DNA from: Fidelibacterota bacterium
GTDB taxonomy: Bacteria; Fidelibacterota; JAANXI01
Assembly (NCBI GenBank): GCA_018263365.1
Contig: JAANXI010000167.1
Location: 1-12,106, forward strand
DNA: 12,106 bases
Direction: 5' to 3'
Below the pieces are notes generated by a model that worked only from the letters and a program-made list of their open reading frames with translations, ran no database searches and was not told where the DNA came from. The stretch's first letter is position 1. Every line of letters starts with the position of its first letter. Shown piece by piece: positions 8,147 to 12,106 of this stretch. The position numbers and the translations under genes are program-made.

Positions 8147-9146
8147 AATTATTCCTCTGATCCTCGCCGGACTGTTTCTCCTGACAGCATGTGGCGTTAA
8201 ACGCGACGCTATCGGAGAACCGGATGAACTGATTGTTATTGCGGATTCCACAGACTGGATTATTATGGAGCATCAAATACGGGAAGTGTTCGCTCCGGAG
8301 ATTTCCACGCCACAGGATGAATCCTGGTACAATATTCAGCATGTTTTGCCACGGAATGCGCAGAATTTCTTCGATTATAAGAACATCCTGTTGGCGTCGC
8401 TGCTTCGGGAAGGATCGCCCTCGCTGGAACTCATTCAACGCTTGTTCTCAGAACGATTGGTGGCCAGGATGCAGTCGGGTGAGCAACCGATCGCATACAA
8501 AAAAGACCAGTGGCGGGATGAACAGGTGTTCCTCATTCTGACTATCCCGGGTGTTCAACAGTTTGACGAAGTGCTGCAAAACCGTGGCGAGGAGCTGCGC
8601 GGATATTTCGACGAGATGTTCGTTCAGCGGCAAAAAAAGTACTTGTATGACCGGTATGAGCAAAAGAAAATGAGCCGCAAATTCCAGGAGATGTACGATT
8701 GGTCATTCCGGGTGCCGCGGGACTATGTGATACTCCACAACCGGCCGGATTCCAACTTCGTCTGGTTCGGGAGGCATTTGCCTATCCGCTGGATAAGCGT
8801 GTACTGGGAAGAGACCGACCATCCGATAGAAGTGGATTCTTCCCTTGCCTTGCGTCTGCGTCGGACTGTGGGGATGGAACACTATGGTAATATCGCCACG
8901 GATACGAATTACGTCCGGACGGACGAGGCAACAATCGATGGGCAGTCTGCGGTGCATATTCGCGGTATCTGGGCCCACACGAAGGAAGCCAAGGGGGGAT
9001 CTTTCACCGGGTACACCTATTACGATCCGCAGACCGGCCGTTTGTATTACCTCGACGGACAGATTTTTGCCCCGGGAATGAAAAAACTGGTCTATCTGCG
9101 GCAACTGGATATCGTACTGAAAACATTTACGTCCGGAGTGGAGTAG
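8139..9146 (+). CDS. DUF4837-family lipoprotein
   Basis: This 335-residue predicted lipoprotein has unknown function. The N-terminus MRKIIPLILAGLFLLTACG has two basic residues, a hydrophobic core and the lipobox Leu15-Thr16-Ala17-Cys18. The residue after Cys is Gly, not Asp, which would favour outer-membrane rather than inner-membrane retention if Lol sorting follows the enteric rule. Early segments (GEPDELIVIADSTDW, ARNAQNFFDYKNIL-like RNAQNFFDYKNIL) and the C-terminal stretch at about 276-325 (RGIWAHTKEAKGGSFTGY, LYYLDGQIFAPGMKKLVYLR) match my memory of DUF4837, a family known mainly from Bacteroidota and relatives. No catalytic motif is evident. The start codon overlaps the methyltransferase stop by 8 bases (ATGCGTAA), so the gene is probably expressed from the same transcript. 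The family call rests on pattern recognition without a search. Confidence 0.82.
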   Translation: MRKIIPLILAGLFLLTACGVKRDAIGEPDELIVIADSTDWIIMEHQIREVFAPEISTPQDESWYNIQHVLPRNAQNFFDYKNILLASLLREGSPSLELIQRLFSERLVARMQSGEQPIAYKKDQWRDEQVFLILTIPGVQQFDEVLQNRGEELRGYFDEMFVQRQKKYLYDRYEQKKMSRKFQEMYDWSFRVPRDYVILHNRPDSNFVWFGRHLPIRWISVYWEETDHPIEVDSSLALRLRRTVGMEHYGNIATDTNYVRTDEATIDGQSAVHIRGIWAHTKEAKGGSFTGYTYYDPQTGRLYYLDGQIFAPGMKKLVYLRQLDIVLKTFTSGVE

Positions 9147-9226
9147 CAACGCATATATTAAACTTTTGCGGCTTGCGGAGAGCTTTTGTAACTTTCGCTT
9201 CGATTGCAAAAAAATGGAGGACATAG
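9147..9226 (+). promoter_or_regulatory. Intergenic leader before purE, possible promoter
   Basis: This is the largest gap in the window (80 bases). It holds TATATT at 9154-9159, a possible -10 without a matching -35, and TAACTTTC at 9188-9195, one base off the Bacteroidota -7 consensus TAnnTTTG but without a convincing -33 element. No stable hairpin or purine riboswitch is seen. A promoter for purE is plausible because the gene starts a functionally different group. Confidence 0.3.
9216..9220 (+). promoter_or_regulatory. Shine-Dalgarno for purE
   Basis: GGAGG ends 6 bases before the purE ATG at 9227, a near-ideal site and spacing that supports this start. Confidence 0.8.
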
Positions 9227-9694
9227 ATGGCACGAGTAGCTGTGGTACTGGGTTCCGCGTCTGATCAGGATACAATGGAAGATTGCTTTGAGTATCTCGA
9301 CGGATTCGGAATTGAGTATGAGTTGAAAATTGCATCCGCTCATCGCACCCCCGATGATGTCAAAGAATTCGCCAGCACGACAAAAGAGAACGGGTATAAG
9401 GTTATTATTGCCGGGGCCGGACTTGCTGCTCACCTACCTGGTGTAATTGCTTCGTATACTACTTTGCCGGTAATTGGCGTTCCCATCGATGCCGGTACGC
9501 TGCAGGGCCTGGATTCATTGTATTCCATGGTGCAGATGCCCGGGGGAGTTCCAGTGGCAACGGTGGCGATAGGTAAACACGGAGCACGGAATGCAGCCGT
9601 CTTATCCGCGCAAATTCTCGCGTTGAGCGACGAAACAATGGCCAAACGGATGCAGGAATTCAAAGAGAACGGATGCCGAATCAAAAAGGGCTGA
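9227..9694 (+). CDS. purE: N5-carboxyaminoimidazole ribonucleotide mutase (PurE, class I)
   Basis: This 155-residue enzyme rearranges N5-CAIR to CAIR in de novo purine synthesis, in the cytoplasm, usually as an octamer. The phosphate-binding GSASDQDTM motif (residues 9-17), SAHRTP (37-42, with His39 equivalent to catalytic His45 of E. coli PurE), the AGAGLAAHLPGV loop and the MPGGVPVATVAIG segment are all present. Length is near normal (169 in E. coli). The SDxxTM and SAHRTP motifs indicate the class I mutase, which works after PurK, and not the class II AIR carboxylase. No purK or other purine gene is in the window, so PurK must be encoded elsewhere. The 3' neighbour is an unrelated sugar-nucleotide gene starting 29 bases downstream. 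Confidence 0.96.
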   Translation: MARVAVVLGSASDQDTMEDCFEYLDGFGIEYELKIASAHRTPDDVKEFASTTKENGYKVIIAGAGLAAHLPGVIASYTTLPVIGVPIDAGTLQGLDSLYSMVQMPGGVPVATVAIGKHGARNAAVLSAQILALSDETMAKRMQEFKENGCRIKKG

Positions 9695-9723
9695 CGCCAA
9701 GTACGTCAACGGAAAGTATTCTT

Positions 9724-10641
9724 ATGTCGGCACAGTCGGAAAAACGGATACTGGTAACCGGTGCGAATGGGTTGCTGGGGCAAAAAGTAGTTGATGCCTT
9801 CGCTCCCCACTTCCGTGTGATCGCCACCGGACGGGAAGAAAAATCAGTACGTCCGTTAACCTCCGCAACATATCAGCAACTCGATATTACCGACAAACCG
9901 GCGATGAAAGAGTGCTTTCAATCGTATGAGCCGGAAATCGTCGTCAACTGCGCAGCGTACACCGATGTGGATCAGGCAGAAGTTGAAAAGAAAGTGGCCT
10001 GGCAGGTAAACGCCGCAGCAGTGAAGAAAATGGTTCGGGTTTTGCGCCGGATCGGGACCAAGTTCGTGCAGATATCCACAGATTACATCTTTGACGGGAC
10101 CAGCGGGCCATACGATGAATCGGCCCGACCGGAACCGATCAACTATTACGGTACGAGCAAACTGGCCGCAGAGAATGAAGTGAAAGCGTCAGGTATCGAG
10201 CACCTCATTCTGCGGACAAACGTGTTATACGGCGCAGCAGAGAGTGTCAACAGCAATTTTGTATTGTGGGTGATGCAATCGTTGGAAAACAATACTCCGA
10301 TACGCGTCGTGGATGACCAGTACAATAACGCGACACTGGCAAACGGATTAGCCGAATGTATAGCTATTGCCTGCGTGATGAATGTCCACGATGTCTACAA
10401 TTATGCCGGAACGGATTTGATAAACCGGTATGAGTTTGCCTTGAAAATTGCTGATTATTTCGATTACGACGCTGATCTTATCACACCATGTAAAACGGAA
10501 GAATTGAATCAACATGCAGACCGCCCGCGCAAGAGCGGATTAATCACTGATAAAGTCGTGAAGAACCTTCACATCCAACTCTACGATACGGAAGCGGGCC
10601 TGCGCCAAGTCGAAAAGGATTTACAGCAGTGCGAAATTTAA
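9724..10641 (+). CDS. RmlD-like NDP-sugar reductase (extended SDR)
   Basis: This 305-residue NAD(P)-dependent short-chain dehydrogenase is of the RmlD type. RmlD reduces dTDP-4-dehydrorhamnose to dTDP-rhamnose. The N-terminal cofactor motif is RILVTGANGLLGQ (Gly13, Gly16, Gly19). NCAAYTDVDQAE and STDYIFDG (118-125, with Ser118/Thr119) are RmlD signatures, and the catalytic pair is Tyr142-x3-Lys146 in YYGTSKLAAE. The C-terminus has the substrate-side RPRKSGL segment. I prefer the ATG at 9724, preceded by GGAAAG 7 bases upstream and close to the nucleotide-binding strand. The alternative ATG at 9673 overlaps purE by 22 bases and adds 17 polar residues. No rmlA, rmlB or rmlC is adjacent, so the exact sugar is uncertain; a related reductase for another deoxysugar is possible. 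The gene overlaps the next by 13 bases. Confidence 0.82.
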   Translation: MSAQSEKRILVTGANGLLGQKVVDAFAPHFRVIATGREEKSVRPLTSATYQQLDITDKPAMKECFQSYEPEIVVNCAAYTDVDQAEVEKKVAWQVNAAAVKKMVRVLRRIGTKFVQISTDYIFDGTSGPYDESARPEPINYYGTSKLAAENEVKASGIEHLILRTNVLYGAAESVNSNFVLWVMQSLENNTPIRVVDDQYNNATLANGLAECIAIACVMNVHDVYNYAGTDLINRYEFALKIADYFDYDADLITPCKTEELNQHADRPRKSGLITDKVVKNLHIQLYDTEAGLRQVEKDLQQCEI

Positions 10642-11342
10642 TTGTTATACCGACGTACAATGAATCAGAAAACATTAAGGACCTGATTGAACAGATATTT
10701 AAACTGCCAATCACCACGGATATTCTTATCGTGGATGACAATTCGCCGGATGGTACCGGTGAACTCATTGAGGAGTTAATCCTCCGCTATTCCCGGCTCT
10801 ACTTGATGAAACGGAATGAGAAGGAGGGCCTTGGTACAGCTTACAAGGTCGGATTTACGTATGCACTCGAACGCGGATACGATAATATCGTTCAGATGGA
10901 CGCCGATCTGTCACACGATCCGGAGGAGATCCCGACGATGCTCGAAGAACTGAAATCGTATGATCTCGTCATCGGCTCCCGTTACAATCGCGGCGTGTCC
11001 GTAGTCCATTGGCCGATTCGCCGGCTTATCCTGAGTTACGGTGCAAACCTCTACACGCGTATCATCACCGGCATGCCGGTGACTGATGGGACCAGCGGAT
11101 TTAAGGCCTGGCGCTCCGACGTCCTGAAAACCATTGAGCTGGACCGGGTGAGTTCCCAGGGATACTCCTTTCAGATCGAGATGAATTTTCGGGCCTGGAA
11201 GAATAATTTTAAGATCAAAGAGCATCCGATTATTTTCCACGACAGGGTGGTGGGCAAATCGAAGATGTCCAAAAAAATTATTCTCGAAGCAGTGTACAAG
11301 GTCTGGTCGATTAAACTCCGCAGTATATTTCGCCGGTTATAG
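10629..11342 (+). CDS. DPM1-like polyprenyl-phosphate mannosyltransferase (GT2)
   Basis: This 237-residue family 2 glycosyltransferase resembles dolichyl/polyprenyl-phosphate-mannose synthases, which transfer mannose from GDP-mannose to a lipid phosphate at the cytoplasmic face of the inner membrane. The N-terminus IVIPTYNESENI (5-16) and VDDNSPDGTG (35-44) are the hallmark nucleotide-binding motifs. The metal-binding DAD is Asp91-Asp93 in QMDADLSHDP, followed by GSRYNRG, TDGTSGFKAWR and the FHDRVVGKSKMS segment near the C-terminus. There is no C-terminal membrane domain, so it is the short soluble or peripheral type. The start is GTG at 10629, within the previous gene, with AAGGA 9 bases upstream; the next sensible start is far inside the fold. 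The donor and acceptor are inferred: glucose or another sugar is possible. The lipid-linked sugar would feed glycan assembly or protein glycosylation outside the cytoplasm. Confidence 0.88.
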   Translation: MRNLIVIPTYNESENIKDLIEQIFKLPITTDILIVDDNSPDGTGELIEELILRYSRLYLMKRNEKEGLGTAYKVGFTYALERGYDNIVQMDADLSHDPEEIPTMLEELKSYDLVIGSRYNRGVSVVHWPIRRLILSYGANLYTRIITGMPVTDGTSGFKAWRSDVLKTIELDRVSSQGYSFQIEMNFRAWKNNFKIKEHPIIFHDRVVGKSKMSKKIILEAVYKVWSIKLRSIFRRL

Positions 11343-11353
11343 GGAAGCCTGCA

Positions 11354-12106
11354 ATGGCGGCACCGCGCCTTTCCATTGTCATAGTTAATTACAACGTCAA
11401 GGAATTCCTGGAGCAATCGCTACAGTCGATTCGCAAGGCCAGTACGGATGTCGACGTTGAAGTAATAGTCGTGGACAACCACTCCGTCGACAGCTCCACA
11501 GAAATGCTTCGAAGTAAATTCCCCTGGGTCCAGCTGATTGCCAACGATGCCAATCACGGGTTTGCCATCGCGGTAAACCAGGGAATCCGGGCGTCCGCAG
11601 GGGAGTATGTACTGGTCTTAAATCCGGATACACTTGTTCAGGAAGATACATTCTCCAGCCTCCTTAAGTATATGGACGGGCACCCGGAAGTAGGGGTGGC
11701 GGGATGTAAAATACTCAACCCGGACGGCTCACTTCAGCTCGCATGCAGACGAAGTTTCCCGACCCTGAAAACCGCTTTACCGAAGATACTGGGACTCAAT
11801 AAACTCTTTCCTAACAGTCGGTTCTTCGGTCGCTATAATTTGACTTATTTGGATGAGGATGAAATTACCGACGTGGACGCGGTGAGCGGCTCGTTTATGT
11901 TCGTCCGCCGGCAGGCCCTGGATGAGGTCGGACTGCTGGATGAGACCTTCTTTATGTACGGTGAGGATCTGGACTGGTGCTACCGGTTCAACCAGGCCGG
12001 GTGGAAGGTTCGGTATGTCCCCCTTACCAAAATCATCCATTACAAGGGTGAAAGCAGCAAATTTGCGCCGTTCGACAGCTACGTTGCCTTCTATCGCGCC
12101 ATGGAT
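11354..12106 (+). CDS. Family 2 glycosyltransferase, WbbL/rhamnosyltransferase-like, 3' end missing
   Basis: The frame runs from the ATG at 11354 off the window end (251 codons seen). It starts 11 bases after the preceding stop, with GGGAAG 6 bases before the ATG. The GT-A fold motifs are in order: LSIVIVNYNV (6-15), VVDNHSVDSS (39-48), the NDANHGFAIAVNQGI segment, VLNPDT (88-93) as the DxD equivalent, DAVSGSFMFVRR, and the catalytic-base region YGEDLDWCYR with Glu204, Asp205 and Asp207. This layout matches the GT2 rhamnosyltransferase group (WbbL, RfbF), which fits the RmlD-like gene two places upstream. The C-terminus, including any membrane-associated helices, lies outside the window. Sugar specificity cannot be read from the sequence. 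Confidence 0.9.
   Translation, partial: MAAPRLSIVIVNYNVKEFLEQSLQSIRKASTDVDVEVIVVDNHSVDSSTEMLRSKFPWVQLIANDANHGFAIAVNQGIRASAGEYVLVLNPDTLVQEDTFSSLLKYMDGHPEVGVAGCKILNPDGSLQLACRRSFPTLKTALPKILGLNKLFPNSRFFGRYNLTYLDEDEITDVDAVSGSFMFVRRQALDEVGLLDETFFMYGEDLDWCYRFNQAGWKVRYVPLTKIIHYKGESSKFAPFDSYVAFYRAMD

Noticed and set aside
9147..9226. Riboswitch or terminator before purE
   Set aside because: I could not find a stable stem followed by a T-run, nor conserved purine-riboswitch core sequences. Only short weak inverted matches (TTTTGC / GCAAAA) are present.
9673..9723. Upstream ATG start for the RmlD-like gene
   Set aside because: It would overlap purE, lacks a good ribosome binding site and adds 17 polar residues ahead of the usual N-terminal strand. 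The ATG at 9724 fits better.
1..12106. Defence system, mobile element, CRISPR array or prophage
   Set aside because: No transposase, integrase, direct-repeat array, nuclease-helicase pair or toxin-antitoxin pair is visible. All genes are co-directional housekeeping or envelope genes.

Overview
The window is a densely packed, entirely plus-strand stretch of a bacterial chromosome of roughly even base composition. It suggests a Gram-negative bacterium of the FCB superphylum, based on two outer-membrane beta-barrel genes, one of them of the SprA-like type common in that group, and a DUF4837 lipoprotein. Clear Shine-Dalgarno sequences (AAGGAGG, GGAGG) and GTG starts argue against a typical member of the class Bacteroidia. 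A deeper lineage (Marinimicrobia-, Calditrichota-, Balneolota- or Ignavibacteria-like) is my inference and not a firm assignment. I see no mobile element, CRISPR array, tRNA, rRNA or large repeat.

Region 1 (1-5020) is an envelope module. The 3' part of a large SprA-like outer-membrane barrel protein overlaps by 14 bases an Omp85-family protein that resembles TamA in size and layout (signal peptide, about three POTRA domains, barrel with a VRGY motif). Both proteins end in phenylalanine, as expected for substrates of the barrel assembly machinery.

Region 2 (5077-9146) starts after a 56-base AT-rich gap. It holds RNase R (rnr), a zinc-ribbon SAM-dependent methyltransferase and a DUF4837 lipoprotein. 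Each of the last two starts 8 bases before the stop codon of the gene upstream, so the three are probably cotranscribed and translationally coupled.

Region 3 (9227-12106) starts after an 80-base gap with purE, the class I N5-CAIR mutase of purine synthesis. It continues into sugar and glycan genes: an RmlD-like NDP-sugar reductase, a DPM1-like polyprenyl-phosphate mannosyltransferase starting at GTG inside the previous gene, and a WbbL/rhamnosyltransferase-like family 2 glycosyltransferase cut by the window end. The last three could supply and use activated sugars for a surface polysaccharide or protein glycosylation.

No defence system or obviously new multi-gene system is visible. The part most worth following up is the coupled SprA-like barrel plus TamA-like Omp85 pair, followed by the methyltransferase and DUF4837 lipoprotein, whose roles are unknown.
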